Notes under the pieces: generated by a model
Seen by the model: only the letters and a program-made list of their open reading frames with translations
Told to the model about the DNA's origin: nothing
The model's database searches: none
Shown here: piece after piece, positions 22,749 through 31,426 of the stretch
Layout: each line of letters starts with the position of its first letter
Numbering within the stretch: the stretch's first letter is position 1
Position numbers and translations under genes: made by a program
DNA from: a virus
IMG/VR virus record: IMGVR_UViG_3300024520_000218
Location: 1 to 37,803 of that record
Direction: 5' to 3' (one strand)
Length of the DNA: 37,803 bases

Positions 22749-24120
22749 TCGTGATCGGGTAATTGTCGACCCACGGCGGCGAAAATGCTGCCGCCAACGG
22801 TTCGCCGTTGTCAAGTCGCGTTTGGATCGTTTTCACAATTCGATCGGGAATCCCTTCGGTCGATTGAATGAAATCGCGCCCGTAATCGTACGCGTTTTTC
22901 TCCCATGCACGAACGAGTTTCAATGTATCGAATCCAAGTGTTTTCCCTGTCGACAGCGCGAGCGTTTGTTTTTCGCGAAGCACATCACCACCGGCGATCG
23001 GTTCTTTCCCGATGATTTCGCGCCCTTCGTTCGGCGTTAGAATTCCTTTTTCGACGACTTCACCGACGGCTTTCGCTTGTTCGAGCTCGGCCGTTTGTAG
23101 CGATTCGATCAGCTTGTATTGAAATTCAAAATGCAAACCGATTGTCGAAAATAACTGAAACACGAGTTCGGCTGCATGATTCTGACATTGCGGGATCGTC
23201 GTTCCGGTCGTCATATTCAATTTGTCCTGCTGAGAAACCGCATAATTTGCAGCATCCGACGTCAGGACACTATGCGGAATCCGCAACGAGGCGGCGATTG
23301 CCCGTCGTTGTTCAGACTCGATTGCGGCGTCGTGCAAATCCGCGAGCCCGTTACCGATCATTACGGGGTCAACCTTGTCGGCGCGCATGACGGCATACTT
23401 TTTCTTCGATCGTGCGCCTTTGAAATTTTCGTCCATGAACGTTTTTAAAACCGACCGTTCATTCACCGGCGTTTGTGGACCGACAAGCAGAAGCATGTTT
23501 TTTAATAAACCGCCTTTCAAATCGCCCGACAAAAACTCATTGAGATTGTGGATTATCGTCGCGTTTATCAACGCCGCCTGTGCGTCGGGAACCGTTCCGT
23601 GTTGTTCGTCGAACACGTCTAACGGTGCAATGAATACGACGTCCTCGATCGCGAGCGTGACGTCTTTTCCGTTGACTTTCCGGTTGTAATGAACCAATTG
23701 CCCGGTCGTGCGGTGATAAATCGGCGTCACCGACAACGGGTTCATCCAAATCAGATTCACAACCGACCGGCCGGAACGCTCGATAAACATCGCGGCTTTT
23801 CCGGTGAGGCATACAGATGCTTCGATCAAAAAAATCAGGTGCGACAGCTTCGAAAACCACATGTATTGAGGCGGCAATTCACCGAGGCGCGAATCGTATA
23901 TCGGCTTTTCCCGCTTCGGTCGTCCTTTGCGCCGGATCACAAACGGCACATTCGCGACGTCACCGGCGCGAAATCGTACGGCCGCTCGCATGTATGAAAC
24001 GGTTTGATACGCTTTTTGAATACTGATTTTGTCCGTGTCAAGGGCCTTGTTCATCAATTGAACAAGCTCGGTTCCACCGGCCGTTTTCAGCGTATGAATA
24101 TCGACTATTCTACGATCCAT
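22735..24120 (-). CDS. Portal protein (HK97 type)
   Basis: A 461-residue protein directly after the large terminase (16-bp overlap). It has the portal pattern: VSYMRAAVRFRAGDVANVPF, a clip region, ISQQDKLN-like segment (SQQDKLNMTTGTTIPQCQNH), and the C-terminal GILTPNEGREIIGKEPI that recurs in HK97-type portals. It forms the dodecameric DNA entry channel. Length is typical. Confidence 0.92.
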   Translation of the reverse strand: MDRRIVDIHTLKTAGGTELVQLMNKALDTDKISIQKAYQTVSYMRAAVRFRAGDVANVPFVIRRKGRPKREKPIYDSRLGELPPQYMWFSKLSHLIFLIEASVCLTGKAAMFIERSGRSVVNLIWMNPLSVTPIYHRTTGQLVHYNRKVNGKDVTLAIEDVVFIAPLDVFDEQHGTVPDAQAALINATIIHNLNEFLSGDLKGGLLKNMLLLVGPQTPVNERSVLKTFMDENFKGARSKKKYAVMRADKVDPVMIGNGLADLHDAAIESEQRRAIAASLRIPHSVLTSDAANYAVSQQDKLNMTTGTTIPQCQNHAAELVFQLFSTIGLHFEFQYKLIESLQTAELEQAKAVGEVVEKGILTPNEGREIIGKEPIAGGDVLREKQTLALSTGKTLGFDTLKLVRAWEKNAYDYGRDFIQSTEGIPDRIVKTIQTRLDNGEPLAAAFSPPWVDNYPITNGVA

Positions 24121-25310
24121 GATTCGCCCCCGCGTTCACCAAAATGAGAATGTGTTGCATAGCGACCCGCATCGATGGCGTGATCGCGAAATTTTACGGG
24201 GTCTTCGAGTACACGATTGTCACGATCGACCTTGAATCTGTATGCACGAAGTTCTTTTTGCAGATCCGACGATCGTTTTGTCACGCGCAATTTATATGAT
24301 TTTACGGACTTTATCCCGTCGCCGACTGATTTATCCGACGGACCGGCGTTATACCCGGCGCGTTGAAGGTTTTCAATCGTCTGCACCGACGATGAATCGA
24401 CATACATCGGGCGGTGTTTTATGATTCCCAACGCATCGAATCGCGCAATCAAATCGTCATCGGTCAATCGTCGTTCATATAACAGTTGATCCCATACGAG
24501 TTCATCTTTGCCGTCGCGCGTTTCGTTGACGACGACCTGAACAAGTGCCGTCTGATTCGTGAAACCGATGTCGAGTCCATACACCGGATCGATTGCGTCG
24601 TCGGGGAATTCTTCTTCGAACTCCCATAGCGGAAATATTGTCGCTTGATTGACGCCGCGTTTTCCGAGTCCATAGACTTGCCAATAATCGGGGTCCATGT
24701 CCTTTAACGACTCGATTTCGTCGACCAACGATTGCGGCAAATACGGATTGTCGATGTACGTCGAATTGAATATCGTGCAATCGTCGCGCGGTAACACTTT
24801 CTCGTATATCCAATGAAACTGATCGGACGGATTGTAATCGAAAATCAGTTGTTTTCGCGTACGGACGCGCAATTGAAGGAAATCTTCTTCGGTTAATTCG
24901 TTCGCCTCGTTTGCGAACAACCGATCGCGGCCACGGCCACGGATCTTTTGCGCCTGATCAAGTCCGAGAAACGACACCTTTGTGTCGTAATGCGGAACGA
25001 CATATTCGTTTTGCGACTTGTTGTGCCAATCGGGATTGTATAAATCATTCGCGTGTAAGATTTCAAAGAAATCAACCATTGCCGAGCCGCGTAACGACGG
25101 CATCGTTTTACGAACGACGTCCATTCGTGCGCCATATTCCGACGGCGTGAACAACCGTGTCGCGAACGATTGCATGACCGAATACGTTTTCGATGATCGT
25201 GTGCCGCCTTGTAAAACGAGGTAACGCGACGTGCAATTGAGGGTTTCTTCTAATATCCACGTCCCTTCGATCGGCGATTCAATCGTCGTCGGCGTCGTCG
25301 CTATCTGCAT
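24105..25310 (-). CDS. terL: Large terminase subunit
   Basis: A 401-residue protein with both terminase domains. The ATPase part shows Walker A GGTRSSKT (35-42) and the Walker B-like DRLFANEANEL (129-139) with the catalytic Glu. The nuclease part shows acidic residues in YGLDIGF (Asp247), YVDSS (Asp305) and RDHAIDAGRYA (Asp376, Asp380). It packages DNA by ATP hydrolysis and cuts it at headful or cos sites. It overlaps the small subunit by 32 bp. Confidence 0.95.
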   Translation of the reverse strand: MQIATTPTTIESPIEGTWILEETLNCTSRYLVLQGGTRSSKTYSVMQSFATRLFTPSEYGARMDVVRKTMPSLRGSAMVDFFEILHANDLYNPDWHNKSQNEYVVPHYDTKVSFLGLDQAQKIRGRGRDRLFANEANELTEEDFLQLRVRTRKQLIFDYNPSDQFHWIYEKVLPRDDCTIFNSTYIDNPYLPQSLVDEIESLKDMDPDYWQVYGLGKRGVNQATIFPLWEFEEEFPDDAIDPVYGLDIGFTNQTALVQVVVNETRDGKDELVWDQLLYERRLTDDDLIARFDALGIIKHRPMYVDSSSVQTIENLQRAGYNAGPSDKSVGDGIKSVKSYKLRVTKRSSDLQKELRAYRFKVDRDNRVLEDPVKFRDHAIDAGRYATHSHFGERGGESWIVE

Positions 25311-25677
25311 CCTGCCGTTTGTTTACGATCGTAATTTTAAACCCTTCCGGCATCTTGAATCCTGAATGCTCAATTTCCTGCCGGTCGCCATAACCGCGTT
25401 TTCGATAACGCGTTCGCAAACCGAACCGCAAAGCGGCGAAATAGTCCTTGTGTTTCGGTTTTCGTATCAACGAAATCAATTGACCTTCCCATTCGTCGCC
25501 GATCGATTCGTATTGTTCTTCCCATGCGGCCATGACTTCGGGGTAGCGATCCATGTACGCTTTGACGGTGTTGCGCGAACATCCGACGTGACGCGCGGCG
25601 GCGGCGATGACACCGGATGCGGCCTTCAACGCTTCGATCATGCGATCAGGCGTGTATTTTTCGTAGTTCTCAGGCAT
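25279..25677 (-). CDS. terS: Small terminase subunit
   Basis: A 132-residue protein. The N-terminal part RMIEALKAASGVIAAAARHV then GCSRNTVKAYMDRYPEV is a helix-turn-helix of the small terminase type, followed by a helical oligomerisation region (EEQYESIGDEWEGQLISLI). It recognises packaging sites on phage DNA and feeds TerL, whose gene begins within its last codons. It starts 8 bp inside the Mom-like gene. Confidence 0.88.
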   Translation of the reverse strand: MPENYEKYTPDRMIEALKAASGVIAAAARHVGCSRNTVKAYMDRYPEVMAAWEEQYESIGDEWEGQLISLIRKPKHKDYFAALRFGLRTRYRKRGYGDRQEIEHSGFKMPEGFKITIVNKRQDADSDDADDD

Positions 25678-26212
25678 ATTCGTCGAGTTCTATTCCCCCA
25701 ATATAGCGAAACGCAAATACTCGCACGTTTTCCCGAAACGATGTTTGACGATTCATGTTGCCGCCGACACGCGTTTTCCCGATCGGACGTTGTTCGTCTT
25801 GAAATTGCCAACACGATTGACGTTCCATGGCGCGGAATACCGGAACGCTCGAGAATTTGGCTCGAACGTCGTACCCTTCGCGCGTCATGTATTCCGACGT
25901 CACGTTGATGACGCGGATTCCGAGTCCGAGGCCGACATAATCAGGATGCACAACCGTTCGATTCGAATGCATTTTTTCGCGCGTGTTGACCTTGTCGCGC
26001 CACGGCACGTAATTCGCGAAACATTGAAACCCGATTTGATCGTCGCCGCAAAACAAACCGAACGTTTCGATGTGCCCACCCGGGAGCCGTTCGCTCAAAT
26101 AATGATACTTGCTAAAATATCGCCATGTGCTTCGGTCGACACGCCGGATGTCGAACTGTAGTTTTTCGCGCCGTTCTTTTTTTTTTAAACGGTGAATGTC
26201 TGTTTGTTGCAA
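25670..26212 (-). CDS. GNAT-fold protein resembling phage Mu Mom
   Basis: A 180-residue protein. Residues 31-40 (RYFSKYHYLS) and 45-64 (GGHIETFGLFCGDDQIGFQC) precede RTVVHPDYVGLGLGIRVINV (85-104), a strand-loop-helix like the acyl-CoA-binding motif of GNAT enzymes (R/Q-x-x-G-x-G). Conserved-looking FSSVPVFRAM and WQ follow. Mu Mom is a GNAT-related protein that modifies adenine in DNA; this one shares general shape and neighbours an ABC ATPase and ParB-like gene. Mom identity is a moderate-confidence inference; a protein acetyltransferase is the alternative. Codons 9-12 contain an uninterrupted A10 tract (26177-26186). It overlaps the ATPase gene by 28 bp. Confidence 0.7.
   Translation of the reverse strand: MQQTDIHRLKKKERREKLQFDIRRVDRSTWRYFSKYHYLSERLPGGHIETFGLFCGDDQIGFQCFANYVPWRDKVNTREKMHSNRTVVHPDYVGLGLGIRVINVTSEYMTREGYDVRAKFSSVPVFRAMERQSCWQFQDEQRPIGKTRVGGNMNRQTSFRENVRVFAFRYIGGIELDEYA
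26177..26186 (-). repeat. A10 homopolymer near the start of the Mom-like gene
   Basis: Ten consecutive A on the minus strand (TTTAAAAAAAAAAG context). It includes two bases of the ATPase stop codon and lies in codons 9-12 of the GNAT gene. Slippage would switch that gene's frame. Confidence 0.9.
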
Positions 26213-26787
26213 TCAAGAATCCAATCCGGTTGCAACCACTCGATGACGTCGTAATGACACGAACACAAAACGAATCGCCGTTTATTCCGACGCGCGTGTT
26301 TTTGAACGGTGTGTGACATTGCTTTGGCAACGGTGCGGTCGACGACGGATGTCCATTCATCGATCGCCACAACGCCTGAGACGTCGTGTGCCATGTGCAA
26401 TGCGATTTCCGCACGTACTCGTTGACCGTTCGACAACGTCACGCTCGGACGAATCCAGCACACAACCTGCGACAATCCGACACCGATCAGCAACGCCGCG
26501 CAATCGTTGTATTCCATGTCGTCGGGGAATTGATCAATCACCGGCCGTCCTAAATCAAGATGTTCGTGAAAACAATCGTCGCCGAATACGTGTTTTGCTA
26601 ATGTTGTTTTACCGGAACCGGATGCGCCGACGATTAAACCGACATTGAATTCGGAATCGAAATCGGCATCAACCGAAAAATGGTGTGTCAATTTCTTTTC
26701 GATATCGATGTCGAGCGAGTTCGCGGCTTTCATGCACCGGAACGATTGCGACGGTGTCGCCGATAATGTTAGCTCATAATTCTGCAT
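26185..26787 (-). CDS. Small ABC-type ATPase
   Basis: A 200-residue single-domain ATPase. Walker A GASGSGKTT is at 54-62, the ABC signature LSNGQ at 118-122, Walker B GVVAIDEWTS at 138-147 with the catalytic Glu144, and the switch His in CSCHYD (178). There is no transmembrane part, so it is not a transporter on its own. In phages such stand-alone ABC ATPases occur with Mom-like genes. Its ATG overlaps the ParB-like gene by 19 bp and its end overlaps the GNAT gene, a tight three-gene unit. It may act with the GNAT protein on DNA; that is inference. Confidence 0.88.
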   Translation of the reverse strand: MQNYELTLSATPSQSFRCMKAANSLDIDIEKKLTHHFSVDADFDSEFNVGLIVGASGSGKTTLAKHVFGDDCFHEHLDLGRPVIDQFPDDMEYNDCAALLIGVGLSQVVCWIRPSVTLSNGQRVRAEIALHMAHDVSGVVAIDEWTSVVDRTVAKAMSHTVQKHARRNKRRFVLCSCHYDVIEWLQPDWILDCNKQTFTV

Positions 26788-27314
26788 TTGTGGCCTCGGT
26801 TTACCATTTCGCCGTATAACGTGCGAAGCTCGTTTTCGGATTCGCAGTTCACGATCAATGTGTTTTGTTCATCTCCGGCGATGCGCGAATCACTGAAATC
26901 AGGCTCGCCGATGTCTTTCAACAGCGCATCGAGGTCGTCACCGTCGAATCCGGTGCCCGATAATCCGTCCGGCGTCTTTGCCAATTCAACAAGCAACGTC
27001 GACAATTCATCGTTTCGATACGTCGCAAGGTCGTTCGATCGGTTATCAACCGTCAGAATTCGCAAGGCACGATCGTCATCGACATCGACGTATTGCACCG
27101 GGACCGTTTTATATCCCAAATGACACGCGGCTTTGTACCGATGATTTCCTGCAATGATATGACCGGTTGACTTTTGGACGACGATGCGCCCATAGAATCC
27201 GTTTTCAGCAATTGATTCTGCAATCGCTCCGACATCTCCCTCGCGTGGGTTCGCCGGATGCGGTTCAATATCTTCGACTGCGACGTCGAGAGTTCCGTCG
27301 TTGACATTTTTCAT
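26769..27314 (-). CDS. ParB/Srx-fold protein
   Basis: A 181-residue protein with an N-terminal ParB-like nucleotide-binding fold: IEPHPANPREGDVGAIAESI at 16-35, then GHIIAGNHRYKAACHLGY at 51-68, where GNHRY replaces the GERR(Y) of classical ParB. The rest (RILTVDNRSNDLATYR) resembles phage ParB-like proteins linked with DNA modification. There is no centromere-binding HTH, so partitioning is unlikely. Such domains act as CTPases or nucleases. It starts next to a variant leader motif (GTTCGGTTT at 27315-27323). Confidence 0.85.
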   Translation of the reverse strand: MKNVNDGTLDVAVEDIEPHPANPREGDVGAIAESIAENGFYGRIVVQKSTGHIIAGNHRYKAACHLGYKTVPVQYVDVDDDRALRILTVDNRSNDLATYRNDELSTLLVELAKTPDGLSGTGFDGDDLDALLKDIGEPDFSDSRIAGDEQNTLIVNCESENELRTLYGEMVNRGHKCRIMS

Positions 27315-27348
27315 GTTCGGTTTTCTTACGAGTGATCAATTCGATCAG

Positions 27349-27576
27349 CTACATCCATCCGTCTTTTGTCTGCAAACGGACTAGTTTCGTGCCTTTTTTG
27401 GGGAATCGGACTGTTTCCGACGGGAGTGGATCACCGTCTTTTTCGGGCACCATACCTGAAAACGTTGCGATCATTTTCGATTTGTTTTTCGGGTCGTGCC
27501 CGAATGTGACCGTTCCGCATTGTACGGTTTTGTCGATCGATTTGTCGTCGTTTTCTACTATGAGTCTGATATACAT
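27349..27576 (-). CDS. Small beta-rich protein, unknown function
   Basis: A 75-residue protein, all beta by appearance (MYIRLIVENDDKSIDKTVQC). It has two Lys/Asp-rich loops and ends LVRLQTKDGWM. No family recognised. It sits between the LamG-repeat adhesin (stop at 27600) and the ParB-like gene. Confidence 0.55.
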   Translation of the reverse strand: MYIRLIVENDDKSIDKTVQCGTVTFGHDPKNKSKMIATFSGMVPEKDGDPLPSETVRFPKKGTKLVRLQTKDGWM

Positions 27577-27599
27577 CGGTTTACGTGTTTGGGGTTTTA

Positions 27600-29243
27600 T
27601 TAGGCGAGGAATCGGCCCTCGGCGGTTTCGAATGTAAACTCGCCATCGGTTGTTTCAATTGCAAACGCTCCGGCTGCGGTTTCGTGTGTGAACGCACCGG
27701 CACACGTTTCTAATTTTTGCGCTTCGCTTACGTGGGCAATCGTTGCGGCAAGCGATTGAGCCGCGATCGTCAACGACGACGTGATTTCTAATTCGGCATC
27801 AATCGTTGCGGCGAGCGTTGCAGCGGCATTCGTCAGTGCCGACGACGCTTCTAATTCGTTATCGATGACGGCGGCAATCACGGCTGCGGCGTTCGCAAGT
27901 GCCACCGATGTTTCCAATTCATTGTCCACCGTCGCCGCAAGTACGGCAGCCGCATTCACAAGCGCGGCCGACAAATTCGTTCCGGTCGTAATATTACCCG
28001 CGAGCACCGGCGCGGGACTCGATAACGCTATCGATGCTTCTAATTCGACATCGATTGTTGCGGCAATTACGGCGGCGGCATTTGATAACGCGACCGATGC
28101 TTCCAATTCGTTATCAATCGTTGCTGCGACTACGGCGGCCGCGTTCGATAACGCTGAACTTAATTCGGGTTCTACGTCTATGTTTGCTGCGACAACGGCA
28201 GCGGCGTTCGCTAATGCGGCCGATGCTTCGAGTTCGTTGTCGATCGTAGCAGAAACGACCGGTGTCGGACTCGACAATGCCGACGAAATATCGTCGAGCA
28301 CTTCAAGTGTGCCCGAAACAATCTGCGCGGCGTTTGTTAATACGGCCGAAACGTCGTTGTCGACATCAATCGTTCCGGCAAGTACAGCGGCCGCGTTGAT
28401 TAATCCTGCCGTTATTTCAGGTTCGACGTCAATATTCGCCGACAATGTTGCGGCGGCGTTCGCCAATGCGACGCTTAAATCGACCTCGGTTACTGATGAA
28501 AACAGCCCCGGCACGTACATCGGCATTCGATTCAGCAACGACGGGTAATCATTTTTTATTTGTTGCGTCGTGTGCCACACTTCTTCCGCCGTGAACGCTC
28601 GATCATAAATCAACGACGAATAAAACGGGAAATTCCCGACACCGTACGTCAGGTTGTTTCCGATTTTGAATTCCCTAGACTGATCGGTACACGCCCCGAC
28701 CGCTGCGATTGAAACGTCGAAACGCCCGTCGACATAAAACGACACGTTGCCGGGATATTCGAACGTCACCGCAATAATGTGTCTTTTTTCATCTGACAAT
28801 ACTCCGGCCGCGTACGCCCACCCACCGATTGAATCGGTTTGATGCGTCCCCGATTGATTTCCAAAACGCCAATATCGTTTGTTCGCCATGTACCAATCCC
28901 AAGAATCGGTTCCTGATCCTTCGACGGCCATGAATGCGAAATCATCGGCGGCGTCGGGTATCATTTCTAAATCCATGAACATCGTACACGACGTCAATAA
29001 TCGGCCTTGCCGCAAATATGCCGGTGCCGTTGACGGTGTTGCGAATGCGTTCGTTTCATTGAATTTGAACCCGCGGCCTTCGCGCGGCACCGTTCCGGTG
29101 TTTGCAGGTACTTCGGTGCCTCGAATTAAGCCGTGAATCACCGCACCGGACGCGCGTATTTCGGCGTGAAACATTTCAACAAGGCCGGCGGCGAACGCAC
29201 TTTTCTTGTTTACCGGATTCAGTATGTCAATCGGCCGGTTCAT
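27600..29243 (-). CDS. LamG-like adhesin with twelve 21-residue repeats
   Basis: A 547-residue protein. Residues about 25-235 form a LamG/concanavalin-like domain (GNVSFYVDGRFDVSIAAVG, then LIYDRAFTAEEVWHTTQQIK). Residues 257-508 are twelve tandem 21-residue units around the pattern S-x-A-L-x-N-A-A-A-V-x-A-A-x-I-D-x-E-x-E. The last 36 residues hold a third, 8-9-residue repeat built on G-x-F-x-x-E-T, with GAF, GAF, GEF and GRF spaced regularly. It is the first of three tandem LamG-like proteins in genomic order (third transcribed). Likely a tail or capsid surface adhesin; the helical repeats could form a stalk. Confidence 0.85.
   Translation of the reverse strand: MNRPIDILNPVNKKSAFAAGLVEMFHAEIRASGAVIHGLIRGTEVPANTGTVPREGRGFKFNETNAFATPSTAPAYLRQGRLLTSCTMFMDLEMIPDAADDFAFMAVEGSGTDSWDWYMANKRYWRFGNQSGTHQTDSIGGWAYAAGVLSDEKRHIIAVTFEYPGNVSFYVDGRFDVSIAAVGACTDQSREFKIGNNLTYGVGNFPFYSSLIYDRAFTAEEVWHTTQQIKNDYPSLLNRMPMYVPGLFSSVTEVDLSVALANAAATLSANIDVEPEITAGLINAAAVLAGTIDVDNDVSAVLTNAAQIVSGTLEVLDDISSALSSPTPVVSATIDNELEASAALANAAAVVAANIDVEPELSSALSNAAAVVAATIDNELEASVALSNAAAVIAATIDVELEASIALSSPAPVLAGNITTGTNLSAALVNAAAVLAATVDNELETSVALANAAAVIAAVIDNELEASSALTNAAATLAATIDAELEITSSLTIAAQSLAATIAHVSEAQKLETCAGAFTHETAAGAFAIETTDGEFTFETAEGRFLA
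27720..28475 (-). repeat. Twelve tandem 63-bp coding repeats
   Basis: These encode the twelve 21-residue units of the LamG-like protein. Third-position divergence between copies shows they are old and under protein-level selection. Copies at residues 320 and 404 replace the AAAV core by SPTPV and SPAPV. Confidence 0.85.
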
Positions 29244-30073
29244 ACTCGGTACGGGTACAATCGTGCGTCGGCATTAGCCCCGCTTGGGCCGTAGATCGGC
29301 ACCGCGACCGGCCCTCGGTTAATGATATTTTGATAACCGCTTACGATTTCATTGTGCATCGCCAAAATCTCTTGTTCTGACAATGGTCGCTCCCACGTAA
29401 ACAACGACTCGTATTCTCCTTCAACCGTGTACAAATTATTGTTGTGCCGATTCCCGATCGTGATATCGTCATTCGTGCCCCACCCTAACTCGTTCGTACC
29501 ATACGCGTCCGTGTCGTTTTGAATGTGCCCATTCATATACGTTGCCGAAATTCCATGCCTGATATCAATCGTCGTCGCAATAGACTGCCAGTTTCCAAGC
29601 CTCAAAACTGACTGCGGATTGTCGAAATCCATCGTTCGCGTCGTTCCGGTGGGTTGAAATTGACACCGCCAACGTTCCGTCGCTCCCGACCCCGTTCCGT
29701 TAACCCATAATTTCGATGTAAACGTAACCACACGCGGGTCGGTAACTTCTTCCGATATCGCATAAAAAAACATCATGAACGTGAATTGGTAATCGTTCGG
29801 GCACCACCGTCTTGCTAAACTTGTATCATACTTCGCGTCCGTCCTCACCGACGTCGTTCCGACATACAACACCGGAAACGGCCTGCCCATTTCGCTCGGC
29901 CGCATTTTCGTGTCGTTATTCAGCGCAATCGTGAACGGCACGTTGAGTCCCATCCCGTCATACCACACGTCGATACCATTATTCGAGAACGGGGTCCACG
30001 CCAGCCGACAACCATGCATCAACGGATGCTTCCGCCTGATCACGCCATTTATTTTTTCGTACTGATTACCCAT
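29240..30073 (-). CDS. LamG-like structural/adhesin protein
   Basis: A 277-residue beta-rich protein overlapping both neighbours by 4 and 8 bp. It has NGVIRRKHPLMHGCRLAW at the start, QSIATTIDIRHGISATYMNG in the middle and LFTWERPLSEQEILAMHNEI near the end, the LamG-type closing pattern shared with the next gene. It lacks the repeat tail of that protein. Likely a receptor- or glycan-binding virion protein. Confidence 0.75.
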   Translation of the reverse strand: MGNQYEKINGVIRRKHPLMHGCRLAWTPFSNNGIDVWYDGMGLNVPFTIALNNDTKMRPSEMGRPFPVLYVGTTSVRTDAKYDTSLARRWCPNDYQFTFMMFFYAISEEVTDPRVVTFTSKLWVNGTGSGATERWRCQFQPTGTTRTMDFDNPQSVLRLGNWQSIATTIDIRHGISATYMNGHIQNDTDAYGTNELGWGTNDDITIGNRHNNNLYTVEGEYESLFTWERPLSEQEILAMHNEIVSGYQNIINRGPVAVPIYGPSGANADARLYPYRV

Positions 30074-30923
30074 AATTCGGCAGCAATATCATTCCTTTTG
30101 TTTTCGCCGCCGGTGCCTTCCGTCCGACAAACAGTGTTCGGTTCTGCCGGTTCAGCATATTGGGATAATCCAATAACGATTCTTGATACAATTGCACGAC
30201 TTCTGAATTCCTCAATCCTCGATTCCACACGCCCACATCTGCAATCGCACCGGGCCAAAACTTCGACGCCGTCGTTCCATCCGTCCGCGCTCCTATCGAC
30301 ATGATATTGGTTTCCCAATCATTGTGTTCATTGACCGCCGTCAGCGTCGTCATGTCCGTCGATATTTGAATGCCATTGATCCAATACCGCGCGATGTTGT
30401 TGATATTGTCGAACGTGAATCCCCAATGATACCACTTCCCGACGGTATGCAGAAATGATACGTCACTAAAATGATCGGCGACGAATCGCACCGTCGTATG
30501 TTGTTTCGATCCGGATTGGTAATACCCATGCGCCCACCCATCCCCGCCGGGGCCGTCAACGTGGGCAAATATAAAATCTGCGCCGCTCCCGTCATCGTCT
30601 TCATTAAACGCCCATCCGAAACAGCTAATCCCCTGCGCGTACCCCTTCCATCCGTGATTGCAAGCGATCCGATCCGTCAACCCGTCGAACAACATTCCGT
30701 TCATCAATTTTGTCGGCCCCGGTTGACCGATCTCCGGCGACCCATCCCCGACGGTCGCTTGTACGCCGTTGATTAAATTGATCGGGTGCAACGAATCGCC
30801 AAGACTGTGCCACCAACCGAACATGCCTCTCGTAATTGGGTGCTGCCGGTTGACGGGGTTCATAGCATCGAGCCGACCCGCCCCCATTTGATATGGGATT
30901 GACAATACGTTTTGAAGCGCCAT
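30066..30923 (-). CDS. LamG-like structural/adhesin protein
   Basis: A 285-residue protein with the same plan: NPVNRQHPITRGMFGWWHSL at 22-41, FDNINNIARYWINGIQIST in the middle, and DVGVWNRGLRNSEVVQLYQE near the end, the LamG closing pattern. It shares the NPVN...HP...G start with both downstream proteins, so the three arose by tandem duplication. Glycan binding is inferred from the fold. Confidence 0.8.
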   Translation of the reverse strand: MALQNVLSIPYQMGAGRLDAMNPVNRQHPITRGMFGWWHSLGDSLHPINLINGVQATVGDGSPEIGQPGPTKLMNGMLFDGLTDRIACNHGWKGYAQGISCFGWAFNEDDDGSGADFIFAHVDGPGGDGWAHGYYQSGSKQHTTVRFVADHFSDVSFLHTVGKWYHWGFTFDNINNIARYWINGIQISTDMTTLTAVNEHNDWETNIMSIGARTDGTTASKFWPGAIADVGVWNRGLRNSEVVQLYQESLLDYPNMLNRQNRTLFVGRKAPAAKTKGMILLPNYG

Positions 30924-30937
30924 ATTTCAACCCCTTT

Positions 30938-31420
30938 CTATTGGAGTTGTGGCGATACGTATCGGAAATGAATCAATGATCCTGCCGCCGCGAGTGCGTG
31001 TCCGTTTGCTTCGATCAATAGAATCCAATCGGCGTTCGGATTGATAATGTCGAATTCAAACGACAACGTCGCGTCGGCACCGGTATTCCATACGACCGTC
31101 CTGACGGGCGGGATCATGTTCTGAATATCGAGGATTTTCCCGGCCGTTGAGTGCTCCGTTTCCGTTTCCGATAAATTCGCCGGCCACACTTCCGATCCGT
31201 GTTCGTTGCCGTTCGCGAATCGGAGCGTGTAATAATCTCCGTCCGTTGGGGTTGCCGCCATTTCTAGCGTCCCCCAAATGCGGAGTATCAAATCGGTCGG
31301 GTCATTCGTTTGATCTTGTTTCGCCGACTGCCAAATATTACCGTCGGCAAGCGAATGTAAATTCGTCAACGTCGCAATTGCGGCGGCCGCGACCCATGAA
31401 TTTCTTCCTTCGTTAGCCAT
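30938..31420 (-). CDS. Virion-associated beta protein, unknown function
   Basis: A 160-residue beta-rich protein: NSWVAAAAIATLTNLHSLAD, LEMAATPTDGDYYTLRFANG and SLIHFRYVSPQLQ. It is in the structural block before the LamG genes. The pattern suggests a jelly-roll-like subunit; no family recognised. Confidence 0.7.
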   Translation of the reverse strand: MANEGRNSWVAAAAIATLTNLHSLADGNIWQSAKQDQTNDPTDLILRIWGTLEMAATPTDGDYYTLRFANGNEHGSEVWPANLSETETEHSTAGKILDIQNMIPPVRTVVWNTGADATLSFEFDIINPNADWILLIEANGHALAAAGSLIHFRYVSPQLQ

Positions 31421-31426
31421 GATAAA

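Noticed and set aside
21939-22814. Longer MuF-like start at 22814 and longer starts for several other genes (15672-16496, 34846-35262, 35800-36186)
   Set aside because: The extensions lie inside the upstream gene, have shadow-like composition, and internal ATGs with stop/start overlaps fit better.
27720-28475. Regular 63-bp spacing that could suggest a CRISPR array
   Set aside because: Repeats are contiguous, imperfect and encode a 21-residue protein repeat in frame; there are no separate spacers.
27781-28548. A 255-codon plus-strand open frame rich in Ala, Ser and Thr
   Set aside because: It is the antisense shadow of the 63-bp repeats of the LamG-like gene; no plus-strand neighbours, ribosome site or family pattern.
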